Shown here piece after piece: positions 1-6,578 of a stretch of 7,344 nt of DNA (position 1 is the first letter of the stretch; each line of letters opens with the position of its first letter). The notes under the pieces were generated by a model. The model was given only the letters and a program-made list of their open reading frames with translations, was not told the DNA's origin and searched no databases. The stretch covers positions 1 to 7,344 of the forward strand of contig CBFHQL010000037.1 in assembly GCA_965658025.1 (NCBI GenBank). The letters run 5' to 3'. This stretch comes from UBA3537 sp965658025. GTDB lineage: Bacteria > Bacteroidota > Bacteroidia > Flavobacteriales > Flavobacteriaceae. The translations under genes were made by a program, and so were the position numbers.

Positions 1-286
1 TATTAATAGAATCATATAAACAGGTATCAAAGTCTAAATCTTTCATTCGTACTCCATTTACAATTTTATTGATTCCTCCAATCATTCTAATTGTATTCAT
101 TTGAAGTCCTGGACGTACATTTGAACCATTTTGAGGACTAATTCTATTTGCTATAGACCAAATATTATGTAAAGGTGCGCGCTCATTATCTTCATCAGTA
201 AAATCTGTAGATAGAGTTACTTGTGCGTTTAGGTTGTAAAAACTAAAAACGCATAATAAAACAACTAGGTTTTTTAGAGATGGCAT
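1..286 (-). CDS. GH39-like glycoside hydrolase, second tandem copy (N-terminal part only)
   Basis: This is the first 95 codons of a gene that runs off the left edge. Its ATG (complement of 284-286) lines up exactly with the start of the complete GH39-like gene at 2206. By hand count 71 of 95 residues are identical to that paralogue with no gaps, including APLHNIW, NRISP, GSNVRPGL, RMIGGI and the final DLDFDTCLYDSIN. Residues 1-21 are a Sec signal peptide (hydrophobic LVVLLCVFSF, then NLNA before Gln22), so the product should be exported to the periplasm or outside. Differences cluster in the signal peptide and at residues 32-36 and 79-81, mostly conservative or surface-like changes, with no stop or frameshift in the visible part, so it looks like a functional paralogue. 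By analogy it is a clan GH-A glycosidase, but the catalytic residues are outside the window. It lies downstream of a 258-nt gap that holds a sulfatase remnant. Confidence 0.85.
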   Translation of the reverse strand, partial: MPSLKNLVVLLCVFSFYNLNAQVTLSTDFTDEDNERAPLHNIWSIANRISPQNGSNVRPGLQMNTIRMIGGINKIVNGVRMKDLDFDTCLYDSIN

Positions 287-356
287 AGTATGAATTCTGA
301 TTAAAATATATTAGTCTTACAAGTTAATTATATTCAATAAAATAGCTGTCCTGTTA

Positions 357-367
357 TGTCATGGACA
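357..367. promoter_or_regulatory. Conserved small inverted repeat upstream of the second GH39-like gene
   Basis: TGTC-ATG-GACA is a perfect 4-bp inverted repeat around a 3-nt centre. It sits inside a slightly larger one in this copy (TGTCC at 347-351 with GGACA at 363-367). The same TGTC-NNN-GACA occurs at 2272-2282 in the paralogous spacer with a changed centre (AGG) and intact arms. It lies about 70 nt before the GH39 start and 13 nt after the sulfatase-type stop codon. It could be an operator, an RNA hairpin protecting or attenuating the intergenic mRNA, or simply inherited sequence. It has no T-tract and is AT-rich, so it is not a convincing terminator. Confidence 0.3.
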
Positions 368-379
368 TCGTAATTATCT

Positions 380-544
380 TTATTGTCTGTTCACGCGTTT
401 CTTTTGCTCTACAAAATAAGGTTGAAACTTATAATTATAACTTTCATCCCATTTTACATTTATTCCTGAGCAAAATGTAGTCCAAGGATCAAAATCTTCA
501 GAGCTTGTCCAAATCACGGTTGCGGGTGTAATTGTTATTATAAA
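380..544 (-). pseudogene. Remnant of a duplicated sulfatase gene (3' end only)
   Basis: Read on the minus strand, 454-380 encodes 24 residues and a TAA. Of these 24 residues, 21 match the last 24 of the intact iduronate-sulfatase-like gene ending at 2297 (shared core NYKFQPYFVEQKKRVN). The rest of that sulfatase, some 470 codons including the whole catalytic domain, is missing. The frame stays open upstream to the stop codon of the GH39-like gene (545-547) and contains residues such as TVIWTSSEDFDPWTTF, which I cannot place. A DP-WT resemblance to the DPNEWT stretch of the intact sulfatase suggests internal deletions, but weakly. There is no ATG in this frame between 544 and 380, so independent translation is unlikely. 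The best reading is a decayed copy left after a sulfatase/GH39 module duplicated. The alternative is a former in-frame extension of the upstream GH39-like gene, since both share the same frame. Confidence 0.7.
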
Positions 545-2206
545 TTAATCTTCTGTTCTAAACTCAAATTTTTGGAAAGCAAAAGAAGCAATTTCTGTAT
601 TTACACTAATTATGGAACCAGATTTGCCATCTGTTCTTGCTTTGGTTACTATGCTTTTCCAATTGCTATATTGATGTGGATTTGGGTTATCATATGCTTT
701 ATAGGCAACTAAACCTGCCTTAGTTAAAGTTCTATATGGATCACCTTTATCATTAAACCCACTTTTTACATATCCTGATGTGTTTTCTAAGAATTGTTGT
801 AGTTTATTATTGGATTTATCGTAAGAAATACTTCTGTAATACAAAGTTGTACCTTCTGGTACTTCTAATATAAAAGATAAGTTTACATCTTCATTTTCTC
901 TATAATCTAATGAATTGTTGTTGTAGTTATAAAGCAAAACATCATATTCCTTAACATTTTCATTTTTTGCAAAAATGGCATCAATATCATTTGTTGCTAT
1001 TTTTGGTGTACCTGAGCTATTTGTTTCATAATGAATTTTACCATTCATTGTATTTAAAATACTAATTCCTGGAGGTTCTTTTGAACGTAGTCTATTTCCC
1101 CATCTATATATTAAATTTAAGCCCTTATCTTTATTTTTATAGTAGATATTAGAGAAATTCAAGGCTACAATTTCTGCATGAGAAGTTGCTACCTCAATAG
1201 TTCCTTTACGATCTGCACCATTCATTGTCGTTACTGTTTTGTACTCCATTAAATCTATAGATGCATTCGTATTCCATTTTGGATGGTTTACTAAATCTGA
1301 AAATAATTTATCGTATTTGGTGCTCATATTGCGTTTATTACTATTTCCTATAACTACATAATTTGATATGCCCCAAAAATCATACTTTACATTATTGTCT
1401 GCACAATATGTTATCAAATCCTTAGCAAAAGAAGCAAAGGGTTCTCCTTTATAATTTAGTACAGCACCTTTTTTATATAGATAATCTGGAGCTCTTGTAT
1501 GTAAACCAATAAGTGCATTTGGTAAAACTGTTCTTACTGCGCTTTCTGTATTTTCAAAATGTTCTATAAAATCTTGTTTGGTGCCATACCAATGGTCTGG
1601 TGTTTCGATTTCAGAACCTACTCTAAAACGCCAAGACAACACCATTTCTTCTCCATAAGTATCAACTAACTTAGTCATCAATGCTTTTATATAATCATGA
1701 TATGCTTCTTTATTAGCTGGTGGCAAAGCATTTCCATATTTGGATATCTGCTCGTCTTCTCTAAAGTTAACATTATCTCTCGTCCCTGAAGGAATAAACG
1801 TATAACCGTGTTGAAAAGCCCAAGGCGGTTGATCTAACACAATTTGATGGATTTCAGTTTGAGAATTAATAATATTATCTAACCTTGCTATGAGTGGCTC
1901 AAATCTATAAACGTATTGATTATTAATAGAATCGTATAAACAGGTATCAAAATCTAAATCTTTTACATTTTCTCCATTTACCTTTTTTTTGATTCCTCCA
2001 ATCATTCTAACTGTATTCATTTTAAGCCCTGGACGCACGTTTGAACCCCATTTAGGACTAATTCGATTTACTACAGTCCAAATATTATGTAATGGTGCAT
2101 TTTTTTTACTGTCATCTGTAAAATCTGTTGATAAAGTTACTTGTGCATTAAAGTTGTAAAAACTAAAAATGCATAATACTAGCGCTAGCTTTTTTAGAGA
2201 TGACAT
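545..2206 (-). CDS. Secreted GH39-like (clan GH-A) glycoside hydrolase
   Basis: A complete 553-residue protein. Residues 1-21 form a Sec signal peptide (LALVLCIFSF, then NFNA before Gln22) with no lipobox Cys, so the product is soluble and exported. Residues about 40-390 resemble the (beta/alpha)8 barrel of GH39-type enzymes: QPPWAF near 126-131, a long helix with a YGEE end near 184-187, then SWRFRVGSEIETPDHW at 191-206. Glu199 in GSE occupies the place of the acid/base Glu of the usual NEP motif, and Glu321 in DLMEY is the candidate nucleophile; both assignments are mine by position. Residues from about 405 form a beta-rich C-terminal domain, typical of GH39 enzymes. There is no type IX secretion tail. 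GH39 members include beta-xylosidases and occur in ulvan PULs, which suits the sulfatase and lyase neighbours, but the exact substrate is open. It follows the sulfatase gene by 90 nt and has a tandem paralogue at 1-286. Confidence 0.75.
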   Translation of the reverse strand: MSSLKKLALVLCIFSFYNFNAQVTLSTDFTDDSKKNAPLHNIWTVVNRISPKWGSNVRPGLKMNTVRMIGGIKKKVNGENVKDLDFDTCLYDSINNQYVYRFEPLIARLDNIINSQTEIHQIVLDQPPWAFQHGYTFIPSGTRDNVNFREDEQISKYGNALPPANKEAYHDYIKALMTKLVDTYGEEMVLSWRFRVGSEIETPDHWYGTKQDFIEHFENTESAVRTVLPNALIGLHTRAPDYLYKKGAVLNYKGEPFASFAKDLITYCADNNVKYDFWGISNYVVIGNSNKRNMSTKYDKLFSDLVNHPKWNTNASIDLMEYKTVTTMNGADRKGTIEVATSHAEIVALNFSNIYYKNKDKGLNLIYRWGNRLRSKEPPGISILNTMNGKIHYETNSSGTPKIATNDIDAIFAKNENVKEYDVLLYNYNNNSLDYRENEDVNLSFILEVPEGTTLYYRSISYDKSNNKLQQFLENTSGYVKSGFNDKGDPYRTLTKAGLVAYKAYDNPNPHQYSNWKSIVTKARTDGKSGSIISVNTEIASFAFQKFEFRTED

Positions 2207-2371
2207 AGTATAAATTAAAATATTATAAAACTTACAAGTTAGTTATATTCAATAAAATATCTATCCTGTTATGTCAGGGACACCGTATTTATACCTTTAT
2301 TGTCCATTAACGCGTTTCTTTTGCTCTACAAAATAGGGTTGAAACTTATAATTAGACGCTTCATCCCATTT
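1921..2371. repeat. Long direct repeat, copy B (sulfatase end, spacer, GH39 start)
   Basis: This is the intact partner of the repeat at 1-454. It holds the last 24 codons and stop of the iduronate-sulfatase-like gene, the 90-nt spacer and the first 95 codons of the complete GH39-like gene. Similarity continues through the spacer: for example TTATATTCAATAAAATA is shared exactly by both spacers, and CTTACAAGTTA precedes it in both. Since here both flanking genes are complete, this copy shows the ancestral order from which the reduced copy was derived. Confidence 0.88.
2272..2282. promoter_or_regulatory. Conserved small inverted repeat between sulfatase and GH39-like gene
   Basis: TGTC-AGG-GACA lies 14 nt past the sulfatase stop and 66 nt before the GH39-like start. 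Its arms are the same as in the sister spacer at 357-367 while the three central bases differ, the pattern expected if the arms are kept by selection. The wider TGTCC/GGACA arms of the sister copy are partly broken here. Function is unknown; an operator or an intergenic mRNA hairpin are both possible, and chance conservation in a recent duplicate cannot be excluded. Confidence 0.3.
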
Positions 2372-3778
2372 TGAATTCACTGTTGGCAAAAGCAATTTTA
2401 ACTCCTCTATTGATTCTTTATATTCTGGATTACCTGCTATGTTTGTCCATTCATTCGGGTCGTTGTTATGGTTGTACAATTCTTCTGTTCTGTCTTCGTA
2501 TTGAATGTATCTATATTGATTTGTTCTTACAGCATGATTATTCATTCCGTAAGTAGTCAAAGCATACGAATCTTTAATACCCTCATTACTATTCATCATA
2601 GATACTAAACTTTTAGCTTCATTTCTGCTGTAAGTTGGTAATCCGCTTAATTCCAAAAGCGTTGGGTATATTGAAAGTAGTTCTACTGGTGCATCAATTT
2701 TTTTCCCTTTTGGTAAATTGGATCCTGCAAATAGTAAAGGTGCTTTGGTAGCTGTTTCCCATAGGGCGTGTTTTGCAAAAGTTCCTTTTTCACCCAAACG
2801 ATAACCATGGTCCGACCATAATACGATTACCGTGTTATCTGCATATTTACTGCTTTCTAGAGCATCTAAAACACGGCCTAACTCATAATCCACATAACTA
2901 ATACAAGCTAAATAGGCTTGTATAATTTTTTTCCATTCACCAGTTTTTTTAGCCCATTCTGTCGAAGGCATCATTGGCAAATCGTTGATTTGCATGCCAA
3001 CTGGCGGAATATCATTTAAATCATCAGATTTATAAGGTGGTGTTTCAATAGTTTCTAAAGGATACAAATCGAACCATTTTTGAGGCACGTAAAGTGGTAC
3101 ATGAACACGTAAAAACCCAAGTCCCATAAAAAATGGCGTGTCATAATTTCTTTGTAAACGTTCTGTGACCCAATTTACGGATTGGTGGTCTGGCATTAGG
3201 GAATCTTGTTTTGGGAGAGCGCCCCAATCGGTACTTGTTCTGCCGTGTGTTCCTCTAATACCTTTTCCAAAACCGTCCCAAACAAAGCGCTTTTTGGGGT
3301 AGGGACCAAAACCTTTAACGCGACCACCAGATTCGTTAAACACACTATCTGGTGCATGGATATGAAACAGCTTGCCTATTCCCATGGTATGGTATCCATG
3401 TTGCTCAAAATATTCTGGTAAAAAGGTAATGTCTTTTGTAGCTGGGTTGCCTGCTCTTCTTATTTCATTATCTGGTGTCATTCCATAAATACCTGTGGTA
3501 GATGGACGCAATCCTGTCATAATCGATGCTCTTGATGGTCCGCACAGTGGTGCTTGCACATGTGCGTTTGTAAAAGTGACTCCCATGGAAGCAAGCCTAT
3601 GAAAGTTTGGTGTTTTTACATTTGAAAAGTTATCAATTGGGCTTATCCAATTATTTAAATCATCTACTGCTATGAAAAGAACGTTAGGTTTAGCTGTTTC
3701 TACTTTTGCTTCTGTATTTTTTTCATTTTTACATGAAACTGTAAATACCAAAAGTATGAATACTATTAAATATCTCAT
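2297..3778 (-). CDS. Iduronate-2-sulfatase-like S1 family sulfatase, lipoprotein
   Basis: A complete 493-residue type I sulfatase that hydrolyses sulfate esters on a carbohydrate. The N-terminus MRYLIVFILLVFTVSC is a lipoprotein signal with the lipidated Cys at 16, so the enzyme is membrane-anchored. The alkaline-phosphatase-like sulfatase domain starts at PNVLFIAVDD, with Asp39/Asp40 as metal ligands. CGPSRAS at 79-85 is the canonical maturation motif: Cys79 becomes formylglycine and Arg83 is retained. Further expected residues are Lys136 and His139 (GKLFH), His226 (HVP), Asp323-His324 (WSDHGYRLGE) and Lys336-His337 (KHALWE). The DDLNNW opening, GKLFH and KHALWE are the iduronate-2-sulfatase style, found in several S1 subfamilies including ones in ulvan PULs that act on rhamnose sulfate. 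I cannot fix the subfamily. Its stop is 90 nt before the GH39-like gene and its start 10 nt after the next sulfatase. A degraded copy of its 3' end lies at 380-454. Confidence 0.92.
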   Translation of the reverse strand: MRYLIVFILLVFTVSCKNEKNTEAKVETAKPNVLFIAVDDLNNWISPIDNFSNVKTPNFHRLASMGVTFTNAHVQAPLCGPSRASIMTGLRPSTTGIYGMTPDNEIRRAGNPATKDITFLPEYFEQHGYHTMGIGKLFHIHAPDSVFNESGGRVKGFGPYPKKRFVWDGFGKGIRGTHGRTSTDWGALPKQDSLMPDHQSVNWVTERLQRNYDTPFFMGLGFLRVHVPLYVPQKWFDLYPLETIETPPYKSDDLNDIPPVGMQINDLPMMPSTEWAKKTGEWKKIIQAYLACISYVDYELGRVLDALESSKYADNTVIVLWSDHGYRLGEKGTFAKHALWETATKAPLLFAGSNLPKGKKIDAPVELLSIYPTLLELSGLPTYSRNEAKSLVSMMNSNEGIKDSYALTTYGMNNHAVRTNQYRYIQYEDRTEELYNHNNDPNEWTNIAGNPEYKESIEELKLLLPTVNSKWDEASNYKFQPYFVEQKKRVNGQ

Positions 3779-3788
3779 AAATCAATTA

Positions 3789-5135
3789 TTATTCAGCTCT
3801 AAATCCTGCTATTTTCCCTTGTAAATCTTTTACAATTTCTGGATTTTGTTCTGCAATGTTATTTTTTTCGAAAGGGTCTTCTTCAATATTAAACAATTGA
3901 ACAACTTCATCTTTCTTTCTTACTGGGTCTGGTACTATTATTTTATAAGGCGGAAAAATGGCCATATTGTAAAACATGCTGTTTTCGATAGTTTCAAAAT
4001 CGTGTGCATACACTTCTCCAAAAATTCCTTTTCGGTTGTTTAGTGCATCTTTATCCAATACGCTTATTCCAGGAAGATGCTCTGGTTTTTCAATATTTAA
4101 AATATCTAAAACTGTAGGAATCATATCTATACTACTTGTAATAGTTTTATCATCCATTTTAGGTTCTATTTTTCCTTTCCATTTATACATGATTGGTGTA
4201 CGAATACCCATATCGTAAGGTGCCCGTTTAGAATGTTTTAAGTATCCGCTTTTCTCAGGGTCTTGCGCCCAGCCATTATCACATACATAAACGAATAAGG
4301 TGTTTTCAGTTAAACCTTTTTCTTCAAACATGTCGAACAATTGTCCGCAAGTTTCATCAAACCACTCTACCATGGCCCAATATTTTGCGAGGTGCTCAGA
4401 ATCTGTTTTCTTTTTATACTTTTCTAAAAGATGAGCAGGTGGTGTATGTGGTCTATGTGGTAAATATGGTGCATACCACAGAAAAAATGGCTTCTTTTCT
4501 TTTAAAGCTAAATCTACATAATTGTTAATGGTATCTAACCCCTTTCTAGCTATAGTCAAACCAAAATCGCCATGACGTCCACCACGTTTTATATCTCCAT
4601 GCGTCATCCCGTAATCAAAGCCTCCAATTTTGTGGTTACCATGCCACCATTTCCCAGTTTGAAAAGACAAATAGCCTTTTTCCTTTAACATATCTGGAAG
4701 TGTGGTTTGCTTTTCAAAAGCTGTAATTATTGGTTTATAGGCTTCATTTCTATTTTTTCTACTTTCTTTTTTGTCTTTTAAACGCTCAAACACATAATCG
4801 TTACCTAAAATACCATGGTCTTTTGGATACAAACCTGTAATAATTGAAGCCAAAGATGGTGAACATAAAGGTGTTGGCACATAACCGTTTGTATAGGTTA
4901 AACTTTCCGAAGCAAACTTATCTAGCCTTGGTGTTTCTATATTTTCATCGCCCATAAAACTGTAATCCGTCCAAGACTGGTCGTCTGATAATATGAATAC
5001 AATATTTGGTTGTTGTTGCTTTGTTGCTTCAGTCTTAACAGTATTATTGGGTGTATCACTTTTCGTTTTATTCCCGCAAGACATTATAAAACATAACACC
5101 AAAAGGGTAAAACCAGTAGTTTTAGATCTTTTCAT
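3789..5135 (-). CDS. S1 family sulfatase with atypical CSPSL active-site motif, lipoprotein
   Basis: A complete 448-residue sulfatase. Residues 1-20 are a lipoprotein signal ending in IMSC with Cys20 as lipidation site, followed by a Lys/Thr-rich linker to about 42. The sulfatase fold begins at PNIVFILSDDQ with metal ligands Asp51/Asp52. The maturation motif is CSPSLASIITG at 91-101: Cys91 and Pro93 are present, but the Arg normally at position 95 is Leu (codon TTG). Other family features are intact: GKWWHGN at 161-167 (Lys162), GGRHGD at 185-190, LPHRPH with His227, CDNG with Asp286/Asn287, LKHSKRAPYDMGIRTP at 299-314 and SSIDMIPTVLDIL at 334-346. The open frame and intact fold argue for an expressed protein. 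It may be a subfamily tolerating Leu or a variant with impaired formylglycine formation. The set GKWW, GMTHGD and GGRHGD looks to me like a recurring environmental sulfatase subgroup, from memory. It lies 27 nt after the lyase and 10 nt before the second sulfatase. Confidence 0.9.
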   Translation of the reverse strand: MKRSKTTGFTLLVLCFIMSCGNKTKSDTPNNTVKTEATKQQQPNIVFILSDDQSWTDYSFMGDENIETPRLDKFASESLTYTNGYVPTPLCSPSLASIITGLYPKDHGILGNDYVFERLKDKKESRKNRNEAYKPIITAFEKQTTLPDMLKEKGYLSFQTGKWWHGNHKIGGFDYGMTHGDIKRGGRHGDFGLTIARKGLDTINNYVDLALKEKKPFFLWYAPYLPHRPHTPPAHLLEKYKKKTDSEHLAKYWAMVEWFDETCGQLFDMFEEKGLTENTLFVYVCDNGWAQDPEKSGYLKHSKRAPYDMGIRTPIMYKWKGKIEPKMDDKTITSSIDMIPTVLDILNIEKPEHLPGISVLDKDALNNRKGIFGEVYAHDFETIENSMFYNMAIFPPYKIIVPDPVRKKDEVVQLFNIEEDPFEKNNIAEQNPEIVKDLQGKIAGFRAE

Positions 5136-5162
5136 TTTTAGTTATTTAAATTCGATTCGTTT

Positions 5163-6578
5163 TTAATGATTTAATACTTGAGCTTCTTTTTGAGATCGTT
5201 TTATAGGACCACTATCTCCCAACAAATACATCTTTCTAAAATAAGAGCCTTCTTCTTTTTCGCCTACGATAATTCTTGCATCTGGATGTGGATTATCAAT
5301 TAGTGAGGATACCACAAATCCTGAATGCTTTCGACTTAATAGAACAGGACCTTTTTTAAAGGATTTTCCACTATCATAACTGTCCCATCGACATATTTCA
5401 CCAACATCATCCTGGGTTTGACCTTCTAGATATAGGCTTACCTCTGATACTGATTTTACATCGAAATCACCTTCACCGTTAGGAAGATTAGAGTTATCGC
5501 TTTTTAGCCATGCATCTCTATCCCATACATAATTCTGCAGACGTTTTGGCCCACTTCTGTTTGCACCTATGTCTGGGCCGACAAGTACTCCTACATGCGG
5601 ATTTCCATTTGGGTCTATATCAGTTCTCGCTTGAAAGGTCCAATCATCAGCAATTTCACTTACCAAGGTTTTTGCATCAGCCATTTCCTTGGTTAGAGGC
5701 ATCTCTAAAGGCTCATTCTTGACGTTTTTCCATTTATTGATTTTAGTATCAAAAACCATATAATATAAATTGTGTCTTTCTGGGATATGACCTCGTGGGT
5801 CTTGCGCATTGTTATGGTCTCTGCAAATATGATAATCAAATGCTACAATAATATCGTCTCCGTTACCACGACTCACCCAAGGATACCATGAATCTTCAGC
5901 TTCTATATCTGTTCTACGTTTATGTTTTAAAAAGGAAACTGGTTCACTAAAAGTTACACCATTGTCTGTTGATTTTTGATACACCCAATTGCTACGATGT
6001 GCGCCATGACGATAAAACAAGTAGATATCGCCATTATCCATTTTTATAAACTGACTATACGTTCCAAATACCGAAATATTATCCAATGTTTCCCACTCAG
6101 TAATATCTAGTGGCTTTTTAGAAACGGCATGTAAATTTTTCCCATAATGGTGATTGCCTAAAGGGTTATCACCATATGCAGGTATGCCACCATGACCACC
6201 AAATGCAATATGAATGTAGTCGGCATCATCAATAAGAATAGCTGGTTTACCATGATTGTCAATTCGTTTTTTACGGTTGGGGTCTTTACCCATTACGCTC
6301 ACTCCCGCCTTAAAAGGACCTTTCCATTCCTTAGTTTCATGATTGTAAGACGCTACATAAGGGTCTTCCAACGGCCCTTGATAAGCCACATAAGTAATAC
6401 CTTTGTGATAGACTCCTGCGGGATGTTGTACAATGGCTACTGCATTGCCGAAGCCATTGTCGGCAAAGTAGTCTACCATCTCACCACCATCATTACTTAC
6501 TTGTTTGGCACTAGGTTTCGTTGCGCAACCCAACATACAAAAACAAATAAAAAACAATATATAAACGTATTTAATCAT
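5163..6578 (-). CDS. BNR_4 beta-propeller polysaccharide lyase, PL25/PL24-like (probable ulvan lyase), lipoprotein
   Basis: A complete 471-residue lipoprotein (signal ends MLGC, Cys18). The body is BNR_4-type: repeated beta-strand motifs such as GITYVAYQG (60-68), DYIHIAFGGHGG (120-131), GDIYLFYRHG (183-192), KSTDNGVTF (202-210) and DSYDSGKSF (399-407), matching the seven-bladed propeller of PL24/PL25 ulvan lyases, which cut next to uronic acid by beta-elimination. Candidate active-site residues are His109 (DNHGKP), His129 (GGHGG), Tyr174 (GTYSQF), Arg190 (YRHGAHR) and Tyr232 (SWYPW). As I remember the PL25 enzyme PLSV_3936, its key residues are His123, His143, Tyr188, Arg204 and Tyr246; all five fit here at one constant offset of 14, which supports PL25 strongly if my numbering is right. 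A related propeller dehydratase acting on ulvan oligosaccharides is the main alternative. Its ATG overlaps the stop of the upstream rhamnosidase gene by one base (TAATG), which suggests translational coupling and joint function. Confidence 0.83.
   Translation of the reverse strand: MIKYVYILFFICFCMLGCATKPSAKQVSNDGGEMVDYFADNGFGNAVAIVQHPAGVYHKGITYVAYQGPLEDPYVASYNHETKEWKGPFKAGVSVMGKDPNRKKRIDNHGKPAILIDDADYIHIAFGGHGGIPAYGDNPLGNHHYGKNLHAVSKKPLDITEWETLDNISVFGTYSQFIKMDNGDIYLFYRHGAHRSNWVYQKSTDNGVTFSEPVSFLKHKRRTDIEAEDSWYPWVSRGNGDDIIVAFDYHICRDHNNAQDPRGHIPERHNLYYMVFDTKINKWKNVKNEPLEMPLTKEMADAKTLVSEIADDWTFQARTDIDPNGNPHVGVLVGPDIGANRSGPKRLQNYVWDRDAWLKSDNSNLPNGEGDFDVKSVSEVSLYLEGQTQDDVGEICRWDSYDSGKSFKKGPVLLSRKHSGFVVSSLIDNPHPDARIIVGEKEEGSYFRKMYLLGDSGPIKRSQKEAQVLNH

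Larger units (their letters stand above)
1..454. repeat. Long direct repeat, copy A (sulfatase end, spacer, GH39 start)
   Basis: The stretch 1-454 is a diverged direct copy of 1921-2371. Positions 1-286 align with 1921-2206 at a constant offset of 1920 without gaps. The spacer 287-379 aligns with 2207-2296 with small indels, and 380-454 aligns with 2297-2371 at an offset of 1917. The match crosses a gene end, non-coding DNA and a gene start, so it reflects duplication of a DNA block and not similarity of single protein domains. The left limit is unknown because the window ends. Confidence 0.88.

Noticed and set aside
357..367. Inverted repeat as an intrinsic terminator
   Set aside because: Arms of only four to five base pairs and no following T-tract in the direction of transcription; too weak for a terminator call.
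1983..2107. Two runs of eight T (1983-1990 and 2100-2107; poly-A in the coding strand) early in the GH39-like gene, absent from its paralogue, as possible phase-variation tracts
   Set aside because: Runs of seven T occur elsewhere in the window (for example 2926-2932 and 3717-3723), they encode ordinary lysine codons, and the gene is in frame; this looks like AT-rich base composition.
2207..2296. A Bacteroidota-type promoter (TTG then TAnnTTTG) in the spacer before the complete GH39-like gene
   Set aside because: The best match (TTG at the ATTGAATATA block followed by TAAGTTTT) has too short a spacing and lacks the final G, and the sister spacer does not conserve it.
4848..4866. Leu at the sulfatase motif as a sequencing or frameshift artefact
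   Set aside because: The frame is open on both sides with normal sulfatase sequence, and TTG to any Arg codon needs at least two base changes.
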